Part shown: positions 35,388-43,872 of the stretch, in pieces | Layout: each line of letters starts with the position of its first letter | Numbering within the stretch: position 1 is the first letter of the stretch | DNA from: Streptomyces roseolilacinus | Lineage (GTDB): Bacteria; Actinomycetota; Actinomycetes; Streptomycetales; Streptomycetaceae | DNA length: 64,000 bases | Assembly (NCBI RefSeq): GCF_014649335.1 | Contig: NZ_BMSV01000005.1 | Span: forward strand, 434,001 to 498,000 | Direction of reading: 5' to 3' | Translations under genes and position numbers: made by a program | Notes under the pieces: model-generated | Told to the model about the DNA's origin: nothing | Database searches by the model: none | What the model saw: only the letters and a program-made list of their open reading frames with translations

Positions 35388-36338
35388 TCAGTCCGCCCTT
35401 CCGCCCCGGTACGCCTCACGGACCCGGTCCGCCAGCGCGGGCGCCCAGTCGGCGGCCCGGCTGTACGGCGGCCAGACCAGCAACAGGCGGTGGCGGGTGC
35501 CGGCGTCGGTCAGCGGGGTGTAGGCCACCCCGGCCGCCGGCGCGGGGAGCGGGTAGGCGGGCAGGACCCCCCGCACCGCGCAGGCCAGCGCCGCCGCCTC
35601 GGTCTCGTCGGACGCCCGGCGCACCTCGACGTGCACGCCGGCGTCCCGTACGGCCGCCGTGAAGTGGCGGCGCAGGTCGGCGTGCCGGCGCCCTGCGGGG
35701 AGTACGCACACCTCGCCGTCGAGGTCATGGAGCGTCAGCGCGGGCTGCCCGGCCAGCCGGTGGCCGGCCGCGGTGCCGATCAGCATGTCCTCCTCGGCGA
35801 GCACGGCGGACGCGAACAGATCCGGGAGCGGCCCGTCCGGCGCGGAGTGCCGCACCACGGCCAGGTCGAGGCGGTGGACGCGGAAGAGGCCCGGCAGGGC
35901 GGTGCCCGGGTCGGCGTCCCGCAGGTCGGCGGCCGGCTCGCGGTGCGCGTCCAGGAGGGGGCACAGTTCCACGTCCGCCCGGGGCAGCAGCGCCCGGGCG
36001 TGGGCGGCCACCAGGGGGAGGACGGGCGTGGGGACCGTGCCGATGCGCAGGCGCCGCGCCGACGGGTCGGCGGGGTCGCCGTGCCGGCCGGCGGCCAGGA
36101 GGCGGTCGATCCTCGGCAGCAGGTCGTCGGCGCACAGCAGCAGCAGCCGGCCCGCCGCGGTGAGGCGGGCCCCCCGGTGGTCGCGGCGCAGCACGACGAG
36201 CCCGGTCGCCCGTTCGAGGTGCTGGACGCGGCGGGTGACGCCGGCCTGGCTGACGCCCAGTGCCCGCGCGGCACCGGCCAGGCTCCCGGCGTCGGCGACG
36301 GCCCGCAGCACCCGAAGGTCCTGGACCTCCACGTTCAT
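35388..36338 (-). CDS. LysR-family regulator (second of an overlapping pair)
   Basis: The protein has 316 residues. The N-terminal winged helix reads VQDLRVLRAVADAGSLAGAA, then RALGVSQAGVTRRVQHLERA and TGLVVLRRDHRGARLTAAG. The C-terminal effector domain starts near residue 95 (LRIGTVPTPVLPLVAAHA). It is diverged from the upstream LysR and is not a recent copy. ATG 36338 overlaps that gene's TGA by four bases (ATGA), so both regulators are made together. Both lie beside the cyclodipeptide synthase genes, which suggests local control with two ligands; this is inferred from position. Confidence 0.88.
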   Translation of the reverse strand: MNVEVQDLRVLRAVADAGSLAGAARALGVSQAGVTRRVQHLERATGLVVLRRDHRGARLTAAGRLLLLCADDLLPRIDRLLAAGRHGDPADPSARRLRIGTVPTPVLPLVAAHARALLPRADVELCPLLDAHREPAADLRDADPGTALPGLFRVHRLDLAVVRHSAPDGPLPDLFASAVLAEEDMLIGTAAGHRLAGQPALTLHDLDGEVCVLPAGRRHADLRRHFTAAVRDAGVHVEVRRASDETEAAALACAVRGVLPAYPLPAPAAGVAYTPLTDAGTRHRLLLVWPPYSRAADWAPALADRVREAYRGGRAD

Positions 36339-37255
36339 GGCGCCTCGCCGCGCGCCAGTTCGCGGTGCGCGGCGGAGAGCAGGGAGATCAGCTGGGGCAC
36401 CCGTGCGGCGATCCAGCTCTCCTTGCGGTAGGCCACGAGGTGGTGCACGCGCATGTCCAGGTCGACCACGGGGCGGCGCACCACGCCCGGTTGCAGGGGC
36501 CGGTACGCCTGGGTCAGGGCCACGCAGCCCTGGTGGCGGATCACCTGGCAGCGGGGGCCGGAGACGACGATGTCGTGCGTGATGCGCGGAGCGAACCCGT
36601 AGGCGGCGCAGAGCCGGCGGAGCCCCTCGTCGCAGGCGTCCGGACCGGTGCACGAGATCCAGTCCTCGCACGCCAGGTCCGCCATGGTGAGCCGTTCCGC
36701 GACGGCCGGCGGCCGGTCGGCGGCCACCGCGAGCAGCACCGGGCTCTCCGCCCAGGAGACGTGTGCGATCGGGCCCTCGCCGGACGCGGGCGGACCCTCC
36801 ACCGACTGGTGGTCCCGCAGGGCGATGTCGATCTCCCCCTCCCGCAGCAGGTCCATCAGCTCCCGGGTGGAGTGGGGCGTCACGATCTGCACGTGCTCCT
36901 CGGACGGCAGCCGCCGCAGGGAGCTGAGGAGGGGTTCGTAGAACACGCCGCACGCCGCCCCGCCGATGCGCAGGGTCCGCCGGCGCACCATGCGGTAGTC
37001 GCGCACGCGCTCCCCGAAGTCGTCGAAGGAGCGGAGGATCGACTCGGCGTGCTCCAGGACGGTGCTGCCCAGGGGGGTCGGACGGGTGCCGTGCTGGTCG
37101 CGCTCGAAGAGCGTCCCGCCGAACAGCTCCTCCAGCCTCCGTATCTGGCGGCTCAAAGCGGGCTGGGGGAGGCCCAGGACCGTCGCGGCCTTGTTCAGGC
37201 TACCCGTCTCGGAGACGACACACAGCTGCCGTAAGTGGCGAAATTGCAGGTCCAT
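36335..37255 (-). CDS. LysR-family regulator divergent from the cyclodipeptide synthase
   Basis: The protein has 306 residues. It opens MDLQFRHLRQLCVVSETGSL with the helix-turn-helix LNKAATVLGLPQPALSRQIR and EELFGGTLFERDQHGTRPT. The substrate domain (LRIGGAACGVFYEPLLSSL) has several Cys (GGAACG, LACEDWISCTG, DACDEG, RRLCAA, RCQVIRHQGC), which is many for the family and could allow thiol sensing. It is transcribed away from the CDPS operon across a 262-base AT-richer gap, the standard LysR layout, and so is the best candidate regulator of that operon. Its 3' end overlaps the second LysR gene. Confidence 0.9.
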   Translation of the reverse strand: MDLQFRHLRQLCVVSETGSLNKAATVLGLPQPALSRQIRRLEELFGGTLFERDQHGTRPTPLGSTVLEHAESILRSFDDFGERVRDYRMVRRRTLRIGGAACGVFYEPLLSSLRRLPSEEHVQIVTPHSTRELMDLLREGEIDIALRDHQSVEGPPASGEGPIAHVSWAESPVLLAVAADRPPAVAERLTMADLACEDWISCTGPDACDEGLRRLCAAYGFAPRITHDIVVSGPRCQVIRHQGCVALTQAYRPLQPGVVRRPVVDLDMRVHHLVAYRKESWIAARVPQLISLLSAAHRELARGEAP

Positions 37256-37349
37256 GTCATCAGTTAAGCCGCTCGTCGGAGCCTTTGCCAGGTCTATGGC
37301 GCAACGCGTCCCGTTCGCGGGATTTCTCGCTCGGATAAATCACCGATCG

Positions 37350-37380
37350 TTGAGCCGCGAACACTCTGCGCTATTCGAAT
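37350..37380 (+). promoter_or_regulatory. Candidate promoter of the cyclodipeptide synthase operon
   Basis: TTGAGC (37350-37355) and TATTCG (37372-37377) are 16 bases apart, and the 8-base palindrome ATTCGAAT (37373-37380) overlaps the -10. The whole 37256-37517 gap is visibly poorer in GC than the genes. No clear T-N11-A LysR box was fixed. Low certainty. Confidence 0.35.
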
Positions 37381-37517
37381 CGGATTTGCGGCGGTGGCAT
37401 AACCGGACGGCAGTACTCAACCCCCCGGCGGACCGTCACCATTCCACTCATCGCTTCTCGGGCCGATGGCCTGGATGCGTCAGGGGGGACCGTCCGTACC
37501 ACTGCCTGAAGGTGCAT

Positions 37518-38258
37518 ATGTTTGAGATTGAACCACTCACGGAGCGATGTCGCGGCTTATTGCCCACAGCCGTTCACGTATGCGTCGGAGTGAGCCCTTT
37601 CAACAGCTACTTCAACGGGCCGCGACTGCTGCGGCTGGCCGAGTGGGCCCTGCGGCGTTTCCCGCACGTCCACTTCTTCGTGCCCGACACCGCGGCCGCG
37701 TACACCTTGGAGGCGCTGGGGTACGCGCCGAGCCGCGCACGCCACAAGGCCCAGAGGCAGGGGCGGTACGTCCACAACAAGATCTGCACCGCGTTGCGGG
37801 AACTGGGTGTGCGGGAGCCCGAGAGCCTGGTCCTCGGCATGGACCGGCTACACGACACGCCCCGCTACACGAGGCTGCTGGACGAGGCGCACCTGCGCTT
37901 CCGCCGGGACGAGGACTTCCGCGCCGCGTGCCTGGACGCCTCCCACTGGGTGCTGGACCAGAAGCTCCCGCCGGGCACCGCCCCGACCGAGGAGCAACTG
38001 CGCGGCGCCGTCCGTTACTTCCTCGCGGAACTGCCGCTCTTCGCCGACGCCGGGGGCATCGCCGGCCACCGCCCGTCGTTCTTCGTCTACCACCACCGGG
38101 TCGCCTTCCTGGAGCGCTTCTTCCGCCACGAGCTGGGCTGGCGACCGGTGGACGGGCAGGGCTTCCTGGTCGTCCGCGACCGGACGCCGGACGCTCCCGA
38201 GGAGCAGCAGCCGGCCGGGGCCGCCCTCGCGGGGGAGGTGGCCCGTGGCATCGGCTGA
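37518..38258 (+). CDS. tRNA-dependent cyclodipeptide synthase, NYH (AlbC-like) subfamily
   Basis: The protein has 246 residues from ATG 37518, with GAAGG five bases upstream. It takes two aminoacyl-tRNAs and makes a cyclic dipeptide (2,5-diketopiperazine). The catalytic set of AlbC maps at a constant offset of 11: Ser26 (Ser37, nucleophile) and Asn29 (Asn40) in VGVSPFNSYF, Tyr167 (Tyr178) and Glu171 (Glu182) in RYFLAELPLFADAGG, and Tyr191-His192 (Tyr202-His203) in FFVYHHRVAF. Asn, Tyr and His put it in the NYH subfamily. A basic helix (SRARHKAQRQGRYVHNK) could bind tRNA. The stop overlaps the permease start by 14 bases. The amino acids used cannot be read from the sequence by eye. Confidence 0.92.
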   Translation: MFEIEPLTERCRGLLPTAVHVCVGVSPFNSYFNGPRLLRLAEWALRRFPHVHFFVPDTAAAYTLEALGYAPSRARHKAQRQGRYVHNKICTALRELGVREPESLVLGMDRLHDTPRYTRLLDEAHLRFRRDEDFRAACLDASHWVLDQKLPPGTAPTEEQLRGAVRYFLAELPLFADAGGIAGHRPSFFVYHHRVAFLERFFRHELGWRPVDGQGFLVVRDRTPDAPEEQQPAGAALAGEVARGIG

Positions 38259-39633
38259 GAGCGGACGGGGAAACCCCCTGCCCCCCGAGGCGACCGGGAC
38301 GACCGGGCGGCCCCTCCACGACGAGGCGGCGGACGACTACTCGCTCACCCCGGTACCCGAGGAGGCGCGCCGCTCCTGGTTCTCCGTGGCGGTGCAGCGC
38401 TTCGGGCAGGTCTCCTCCTTCCAGCAGTTCATGGTGGGCGCCGTCCTGGGCTACGGGATGACGTTCACCGACGCGGTGATCGCCATCACCGTCGGCTCGG
38501 TGATGCTGGAGATCATCACGATCCTGCTCGGCGTCGCCGGAGTGCGGGAGGGCGTGTCCACCTCGGTCCTGGCCCGCTGGTCGGGCTTCGGCCGCAAGGG
38601 CTCCGCCGCCGTCGGCATGCTGGTGGCGCTCAGCCTCGCCGGCTGGTTCGGCGTCCAGAACGGCGTGTTCGCGCAGGGCATGCACGACCTCGCCGGATGG
38701 GCCCCGGAGTGGGTCTGGGCCCTGGTGGGCGGCGCCCTGGTGACGGCCATCTCGGTGTGCGGCTTCACCATCATGGCGTGGACGGCCTACCTGACCGTGC
38801 CGGCGTTCCTCCTCCTCGCCGGCTGGTCGGTGGTGGACACGCTGGCCGGCCACTCGCTGCACGACCTGCTGACCGGGGCCCCGCCGGGGCCGGTGATGTC
38901 ACTGGCCGAGGGCACGACGCTGGTGGCGGGCGCGTTCATCCTCGGCGCCCTGATGACCCCGGACATGACGCGCTTCAACCGCCGTCCCTCCGACGTCGTC
39001 AAGCAGACGCTGCTGGGGGTGACGCTGGGTGAGTACGTGATCGGGCTCACCGCCGTGCTGCTCGGGCACGCCGCCCGCACCGCCGACGTCGTCGGCATCA
39101 TCACCACCTCGTCCGGCCTGCTGGGCACGCTGATCCTGACGACGGCGATCCTGAAGATCAACGACTGGAACCTCTACTCGTCCGCGCTGGCCGCGGTGAA
39201 CAGCGTCGACGTGCTCCTGGGCCGCCGCGTCGGCCGGCGGGCCGTGACCCTGGTCATCGGCGTGGCGGGCACCGCCCTGTCCGCCGTGGGCATCGTGGAC
39301 GGCTTCACCGGCTTCCTGGAGGCCATCGGGGTGCTCGCCCCGCCCGTGGCCGGGATCATCATCGCCGAGTACTACGTGGTGCGGCGCTACCGCCCCGCCC
39401 TGGACCGGGCCCGCCGCACCGGCCACCCGCCCGAGGGGATCGCCGACTGGCTGCCCCTGTCCCTGGTCTGCTGGGCCGCCGGAACCCTGACCGGCGAGTA
39501 CCTGGGCGTCGGCATCCCCGCCATCAACGCCGTCGTGGCCGCCTTCGCCCTGTACGCGGTGGCCGGCCGGGCGCTGGAGGCCCGGCGCTGCGGCCCCGCC
39601 CGCCAGAACCCCCTGCCCGACCGAACGGCATGA
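38245..39633 (+). CDS. NCS1-family permease (nucleobase/hydantoin type)
   Basis: The protein has 462 residues from GTG 38245, with GGAGG seven bases upstream, inside the CDPS gene. Twelve hydrophobic helices carry the cytosine-permease layout. VQRFGQVSSFQQFMVGAVLG is the first conserved helix, then SGFGRKGSAAVGMLVALSL, GALMTPDMTRFNRRPSDVV and INDWNLYSSALAAVNSV. The SxNxYS-like last motif is the family hallmark. NCS1 members take up cytosine, purines, allantoin or, in Mhp1, hydantoins with Na+ or H+. A diketopiperazine resembles a hydantoin ring, so transport of the CDPS product (or of a nucleobase joined to it) is a reasonable guess. It is tightly coupled to the synthase. Confidence 0.85.
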   Translation: MASAESGRGNPLPPEATGTTGRPLHDEAADDYSLTPVPEEARRSWFSVAVQRFGQVSSFQQFMVGAVLGYGMTFTDAVIAITVGSVMLEIITILLGVAGVREGVSTSVLARWSGFGRKGSAAVGMLVALSLAGWFGVQNGVFAQGMHDLAGWAPEWVWALVGGALVTAISVCGFTIMAWTAYLTVPAFLLLAGWSVVDTLAGHSLHDLLTGAPPGPVMSLAEGTTLVAGAFILGALMTPDMTRFNRRPSDVVKQTLLGVTLGEYVIGLTAVLLGHAARTADVVGIITTSSGLLGTLILTTAILKINDWNLYSSALAAVNSVDVLLGRRVGRRAVTLVIGVAGTALSAVGIVDGFTGFLEAIGVLAPPVAGIIIAEYYVVRRYRPALDRARRTGHPPEGIADWLPLSLVCWAAGTLTGEYLGVGIPAINAVVAAFALYAVAGRALEARRCGPARQNPLPDRTA

Positions 39634-39651
39634 CGAGGATCGGAGGCCGAC

Positions 39652-40005
39652 GTGCTGCCCCTGGTGAAGAGGGACGAACTGAAAGCCCGGATGGACGCCG
39701 GAGAAGTCGTCGTGGTCGACACGATGCCGGTGGCCTACTACGAACGCGAGCACCTGCCCGGCGCGGTGAACATCCCGGGTTTCCCGTACGAGGAGGCGGC
39801 GCGCTTCACCGACGAACTCGCGCCCACCGTACTGCCCGACCGCACCGCCCCCATAGTCGTGTACTGCGCGAACGTCCCGTGCCGCAACAGTGAACTCGTC
39901 GGCGCGCGGCTGGTGTCGCTCGGTTACACGGACGTACGCAAGTACCGCGAGGGGATCGAGGACTGGGTCGCCCACGGTCTGCCGACGCAGACCGCCGCGG
40001 GCTGA
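39652..40005 (+). CDS. Rhodanese-like sulfurtransferase domain protein
   Basis: The protein has 117 residues from GTG 39652, with CGGAGG five bases upstream, 18 bases after the permease stop. It is a single rhodanese domain. VVVVDTMPVAYYEREHLPGA is the CH2A-like front, and IVVYCANVPCRNSELV holds the active loop starting at the first Cys. The final helix is KYREGIEDWVAHGLP. The loop C-A-N-V-P-C-R contains two Cys, which could form a disulfide and is less common than single-Cys loops. Such proteins carry a persulfide and pass sulfur to an acceptor. There is no signal peptide. Its place right after the permease suggests the same operon. Confidence 0.88.
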   Translation: MLPLVKRDELKARMDAGEVVVVDTMPVAYYEREHLPGAVNIPGFPYEEAARFTDELAPTVLPDRTAPIVVYCANVPCRNSELVGARLVSLGYTDVRKYREGIEDWVAHGLPTQTAAG

Positions 40006-40088
40006 ACGAGCCCCCGGGACCCCCTCCCCCCTCCGCACCCGCGTGCGGCCATCCCATCCCGCACCCCCACCCACCGAAAGGAAAGCAG

Positions 40089-40535
40089 ATGACGTATCGC
40101 CGACTCGCTGTCGCCACCGCGGTAGCAGCGATGCTCTTCGGCGGCACCGCCGCCCCGGCCGTCGCCGCCCCGGCGGCGCCCGTGGCCGAGGCGCCCGCCG
40201 CCGCCGAGATCCCCTCCGTCGTCGAGGTGACCCCGGCCAACTACGAGCAGGTCATGCAGTGGTCCCACACCAAGCCGGTGGTGCTCGACTTCACCGCCGA
40301 CTGGTGTTACTGGTGCCAGAAGCAGAAGCCGTACCTCCAGAAGTACAACACCGAGGACAAGGGCGCCTGGGTGTGGGCGAAGGTCGACGTCGACGACAAC
40401 CCCACCCTGTCCAGGAAGTACGGGGTGCGGGGCATCCCGGCGCTGCTCAACATCCAGAACGGCACGGAGGCCGGTAGCCGCCTCGTCGGCTACGACGGTC
40501 CGACCTCGCTGCGCACCTGGCTGAACAACCTGTGA
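40089..40535 (+). CDS. Secreted thioredoxin-fold protein (CYWC)
   Basis: The protein has 148 residues from ATG 40089, preceded by GAAAGGAAAG. A signal peptide (MTYRRLAVATAVAAMLFGG to an AxA site near residue 27) leads to a thioredoxin domain. The active site is C73-Y-W-C76 in FTADWCYWCQKQKPYLQKY, and the cis-proline is in VRGIPALLNIQNG. CYWC with a KPYL helix resembles thiol:disulfide and cytochrome-biogenesis-like thioredoxins more than cytosolic CGPC thioredoxin. It works outside the membrane as oxidant or reductant. It lies 83 bases after the rhodanese gene and 71 before a secreted protease with at least three Cys. Confidence 0.88.
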   Translation: MTYRRLAVATAVAAMLFGGTAAPAVAAPAAPVAEAPAAAEIPSVVEVTPANYEQVMQWSHTKPVVLDFTADWCYWCQKQKPYLQKYNTEDKGAWVWAKVDVDDNPTLSRKYGVRGIPALLNIQNGTEAGSRLVGYDGPTSLRTWLNNL

Positions 40536-40606
40536 GAACCCGTGTCGCCGCCGCGTCCGCGGCGGCGACACGCCTGCGCGCACCCCTCTTCGAAAGGCTC
40601 ACCCCC

Positions 40607-41893
40607 ATGAACAACTCCCTGGTGCGGGTCCTGACGGCGACGGCCGTCGCGGCCGGCGCGGCCCTGTCCGCCGGCCCGGCCTCGTCGGCGGCCCCGGTGG
40701 ACCGCCCGCAGTCCGCCTCCTCCGCCGCCACCGTCCACATCGTCGAGGTCAACGGCACCGAGGCCACCAAGGAGGCGATCACCCGGCGGGCGCAGGAGAT
40801 GATCGCCGTCCACGGCGGCGAACTGCGGAGGGTGTACCACGCCGCCTCCCAGGCGTTCTCCGTCTCGCTCACCGAGGAGCAGAAGACCTCCTACTACAAG
40901 GACCCCCGCGTCGACTCGATCACCGGTGACCGCGTCTACCGGGTCGCCGGGAAGCAGCAGGCCGTCCGGGGGCCGGGCGTCACGCGGGTGGCGTCCGGCG
41001 GCATCCAGATATCACCGCCCTCGTGGGGCCTGGACCGCATCGACCAGCGCGACCTGCCGCTGGACGGCGTCCACCGCTTCCCCCACGGCACCGGCGCGGG
41101 AGTGGACACCTACATCGTCGACACCGGAGTGCGCGTCGGGCACCGGGAGTTCCTGGGCGGCCGGGCCCGCGGCGCCTACGACGCCATCCGCCAGGGCCCC
41201 GGCGGCGACAGCGACTGCAACGGCCACGGCACCGCCTCCGCCGCCACCGCCGCCGGGCTGTGGACCGGCGTCGCCAAGGGCGCCACCGTGCAGTCGGTGC
41301 GCGCCTTCGGCTGCGACGGCACCGGCACGCTGGAGCACATCATGTCCGCGATCGACTGGATCACCGCCCACGCCGACGGCCCCTCCGTGGTCAACCTGGG
41401 CTTCTCCGGCGAACCGGGTTCGGTTCTCGACCTCCAGCTCTACCAGATGACCGGCAAGGGCATCGCGTACACCGCGGCGGCGGGCAACGGCGACGGCTCG
41501 GGCAACGGCGTCGAGTCCTGCGAGACGACCCCCGCCCGGCAGACCACCGCCATCACCGTCGCCGCCACCGACCGCGACGACAGGCGCCCGACCTGGTCCA
41601 ACTACGGCTACTGCGTGCACCTGTTCGCCCCCGGCACCGACATCACCACCGCCGGCGCGCGGAGCGACGGCTCCTACGTCAGGCTGACCGGCACCTCCGC
41701 GGCCACCGCCGAGGTCACCGGGGCGGCGGCCGTGTACCTGGCCCGCCACCCCGACACGACACCGGTCGAACTGGACCGGGCGCTCGCGGACGCCGCCACC
41801 GAGGGCCGTGTGCGGGACGCGGGCCCGGAGTCCCGCAACCTGCTGCTGTACACCGGCCCGTCCGACGCCACGGCGGAAGGCGACCGGCGGTGA
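40607..41893 (+). CDS. Secreted subtilisin-like serine protease (S8)
   Basis: The protein has 428 residues from ATG 40607 (GAAAGG upstream; a longer frame to 40532 lacks a site). It has a signal peptide, then an I9-type prodomain ([20 protein letters not shown] to about residue 115). The catalytic triad is D172 ([12 protein letters not shown]), H207 ([14 protein letters not shown]) and S364 ([16 protein letters not shown]). The usual HGTHVAG and GTSMA blocks are altered to HGTASAA and GTSAAT, but the triad is intact. Cys in [22 protein letters not shown] and YGYCVH could form disulfides like proteinase K. It overlaps the thioredoxin reductase gene by four bases (GTGA). Confidence 0.87.
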   Translation: MNNSLVRVLTATAVAAGAALSAGPASSAAPVDRPQSASSAATVHIVEVNGTEATKEAITRRAQEMIAVHGGELRRVYHAASQAFSVSLTEEQKTSYYKDPRVDSITGDRVYRVAGKQQAVRGPGVTRVASGGIQISPPSWGLDRIDQRDLPLDGVHRFPHGTGAGVDTYIVDTGVRVGHREFLGGRARGAYDAIRQGPGGDSDCNGHGTASAATAAGLWTGVAKGATVQSVRAFGCDGTGTLEHIMSAIDWITAHADGPSVVNLGFSGEPGSVLDLQLYQMTGKGIAYTAAAGNGDGSGNGVESCETTPARQTTAITVAATDRDDRRPTWSNYGYCVHLFAPGTDITTAGARSDGSYVRLTGTSAATAEVTGAAAVYLARHPDTTPVELDRALADAATEGRVRDAGPESRNLLLYTGPSDATAEGDRR

Positions 41894-42867
41894 GCGGCGA
41901 CGTCCGGGACGTCGTCGTCATCGGATCGGGTCCCGCCGGCTACACCGCCGCCCTCTACACCGCCCGGGCCGACCTCCGCCCGGTGGTCCTGCGCGGCAGC
42001 ACCTTCGTCGGCGGCGCCCTGGCCACCACCACCGCGGTGGAGAACTACCCGGGGTTCCCCGACGGCGTACAGGGGCCCGACCTGATGGACGCCATGGCCG
42101 CGCAGGCGGAGCGGTTCGGCGCCGAACTGGTCGACACGGAGGCGGTCGCCGTCGAACTGGCCGGGGACGTCAAGAGGATCACCGACGACGCGGGGCGGGA
42201 GCACCGGGCCCGGGCCGTCATCGTCGCCACCGGGACGAGCCACCGCAAGCTCGGCCTGGAGAAGGAGGACGAGCTGTCCGGGCGGGGCGTGTCCTGGTGC
42301 GCCACCTGCGACGGGTTCTTCTTCCGCGACCACGACATCGCCGTGGTCGGCGGCGGCGACACGGCCCTGGAGGAGGCCACCTTCCTGAGCCGGTACGCCC
42401 GTTCGGTCACGGTGGTCCACCGGCGGGGCGCCCTGCGGGCCTCCAAGGCGATGCAGCGGCGGGCCCTCGCCGACCCGAAGGTCTCCTTCGCCCTCGACCG
42501 CGAGGTGGCGGCCCTGCACGGCGACACCGGTACGGGCCTGACCGGCCTCACGCTCCGGGACACGGCCACCGGGGCGACCGAGGAACGGGCGGTGACGGGG
42601 CTGTTCGTCGCCATCGGCCACGATCCGCGCAGCGGGCTGTTCGCGGCACGGCTCGCCCTGGACGAGGCCGGGTACGTGCGGGTGGACGCCCCGTCGACCC
42701 GTACCAGCGTGCCGGGCGTGTTCGCGGCGGGCGACGTCGTCGACCGGGTCTACCGCCAGGCCGTGACGGCGGCCGGCACCGGGTGCGCGGCCGCCCTGGA
42801 CGCCGAGCGGTACCTGGCCGAGCGCGGCGACAGGCAACTGTCCCGGCAGCTCCCGGCGCTCCGGTAG
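41890..42867 (+). CDS. Thioredoxin reductase (TrxB-type)
   Basis: The protein has 325 residues from GTG 41890, overlapping the protease TGA. FAD binding is shown by [20 protein letters not shown] and the C-terminal [20 protein letters not shown]. The redox pair is C137-A-T-C140 in [13 protein letters not shown]. The NADPH site is [19 protein letters not shown] plus [18 protein letters not shown]. All motifs are those of a working low-molecular-weight thioredoxin reductase. It moves electrons from NADPH to a thioredoxin-like partner in the cytoplasm. The main trxB-trxA pair of Streptomyces normally has trxA directly downstream; here a protease precedes and nothing follows, so this is likely a paralogue serving the local genes. 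Confidence 0.9.
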   Translation: MSGDVRDVVVIGSGPAGYTAALYTARADLRPVVLRGSTFVGGALATTTAVENYPGFPDGVQGPDLMDAMAAQAERFGAELVDTEAVAVELAGDVKRITDDAGREHRARAVIVATGTSHRKLGLEKEDELSGRGVSWCATCDGFFFRDHDIAVVGGGDTALEEATFLSRYARSVTVVHRRGALRASKAMQRRALADPKVSFALDREVAALHGDTGTGLTGLTLRDTATGATEERAVTGLFVAIGHDPRSGLFAARLALDEAGYVRVDAPSTRTSVPGVFAAGDVVDRVYRQAVTAAGTGCAAALDAERYLAERGDRQLSRQLPALR

Positions 42868-42951
42868 GACCCCGCCGGGCCCGTCCCGTTTCCCGGTACC
42901 GGCCCCCCACCGGTCCATCCCCACCCGGGACGCGGCGCGGCGGCCCGTACC

Positions 42952-42993
42952 GGGGCGGCCCCGGAAGGCGGAACAGCCGACCGGGGCCGCCCC
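42952..42993. terminator. Hairpin ending the CDPS-TrxR operon
   Basis: A 13-bp perfect stem (42952-42964 with 42981-42993) lies between the convergent TrxR and RibD-like genes, ten bases from the latter's stop. Confidence 0.65.
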
Positions 42994-43002
42994 GGGGGCC
43001 GG

Positions 43003-43647
43003 TCACCTCCGCCAGAACAGGTGGTGGGTCACCCCGCTCGGGCTGGGCACGACCTCCAGGTGGAACCGGTCGAGCAGTTCGTCGGGTGTCTCCCAGAGCC
43101 GCAGCCCGGACCCGAGGCGCACCGGTGAGACCGCCACGTGCAGGGTGTCGACGAGGTCGGCGTCGAGGAACTGCCGGATGGTGGTGACCCCGCCGCCGAG
43201 CCGGACGTCCTTGCCCCGGGCCGCCTCCCGCGCCCGGTCGAGGACCGCGGCCGGGTCGCCTTCGACGAAGTGGAAGGTGGTGTCGGAGAGCGTGAACGAA
43301 GGACGCCCGTGGTGCGTCATGACGAACACCGGGGTGTGGAACGGGGGTTCGTCCCCCCACCAGCCGCGCCACTCGTGGTCGTGCCAGGGTCCGCGCTGCG
43401 GCCCGAACTTGTTGCGGCCCATGATCTCGGCGCCGATGTCGCGCGCGTAGTCCCGCGTGAAGTAGTCGTCGAGGCCCCGGCTGCCCCCGGGATCGGTGCG
43501 CATGGGCCAGCTCGCCGTGGCACCGGCCCAGGCGAACAGCCTCTCCGGGTCGACGTGGCCGAACGGCCTCTCGAAGCTCTGGTCCTCACCGGCGCCGACG
43601 CCGTCACTCGAGACGTTGAAGTTCTGGACCCTCAACAGCTGGGTCAT
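43003..43647 (-). CDS. RibD C-terminal/dihydrofolate-reductase-like protein
   Basis: The protein has 214 residues with the reductase fold of the RibD C-terminal family. VQNFNVSSDGVGAGEDQSF is the opening strand, DIGAEIMGRNKFGPQ the conserved cofactor-side segment, and VFVMTHHGRPSF the next strand. AREAARGKDVRLGGGVTTIR holds the NADPH glycine loop, and DTLHVAVSPVRLGSGLRLW the closing motif. It is cytoplasmic and probably an NADPH-dependent reductase of unknown substrate; these genes are common and usually stand alone. It lacks riboflavin neighbours. It is convergent with the thioredoxin reductase gene. Confidence 0.85.
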   Translation of the reverse strand: MTQLLRVQNFNVSSDGVGAGEDQSFERPFGHVDPERLFAWAGATASWPMRTDPGGSRGLDDYFTRDYARDIGAEIMGRNKFGPQRGPWHDHEWRGWWGDEPPFHTPVFVMTHHGRPSFTLSDTTFHFVEGDPAAVLDRAREAARGKDVRLGGGVTTIRQFLDADLVDTLHVAVSPVRLGSGLRLWETPDELLDRFHLEVVPSPSGVTHHLFWRR

Positions 43648-43825
43648 GTGTTCCTCCCGTGGTTTCCGACAACACCGGTAGGACTCCTGGGACCGGGCGA
43701 ACTCATCGCCGCGTCCGCGTCCGGCCGGAGACCGGGCCCTGCCGGCCCGGGGGCGGGGGGCGTCCCGCCCGGTCCCGGCGGTCCTCGTCGGATGCGTCCG
43801 CCGGTGTGCCCGGTCGGGTGGTGTA

Positions 43826-43868
43826 CCGGGTCGGGCGGTGCCGTGGCTGCGACCACCGCCCGACCCGG
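43826..43868 (-). terminator. Hairpin after the cobW-like gene
   Basis: A perfect 15-bp stem (43826-43840 with 43854-43868) ends five bases beyond the stop of the zinc chaperone gene on the minus strand. Confidence 0.7.
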
Positions 43869-43872
43869 AGCC

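Noticed and set aside
41890..42867. Holomycin/gliotoxin-type dithiol oxidase instead of thioredoxin reductase
   Set aside because: The NADPH-binding motifs [10 protein letters not shown] and [11 protein letters not shown] and the CATC pair are those of a true thioredoxin reductase; dithiol oxidases lack working NADPH motifs.
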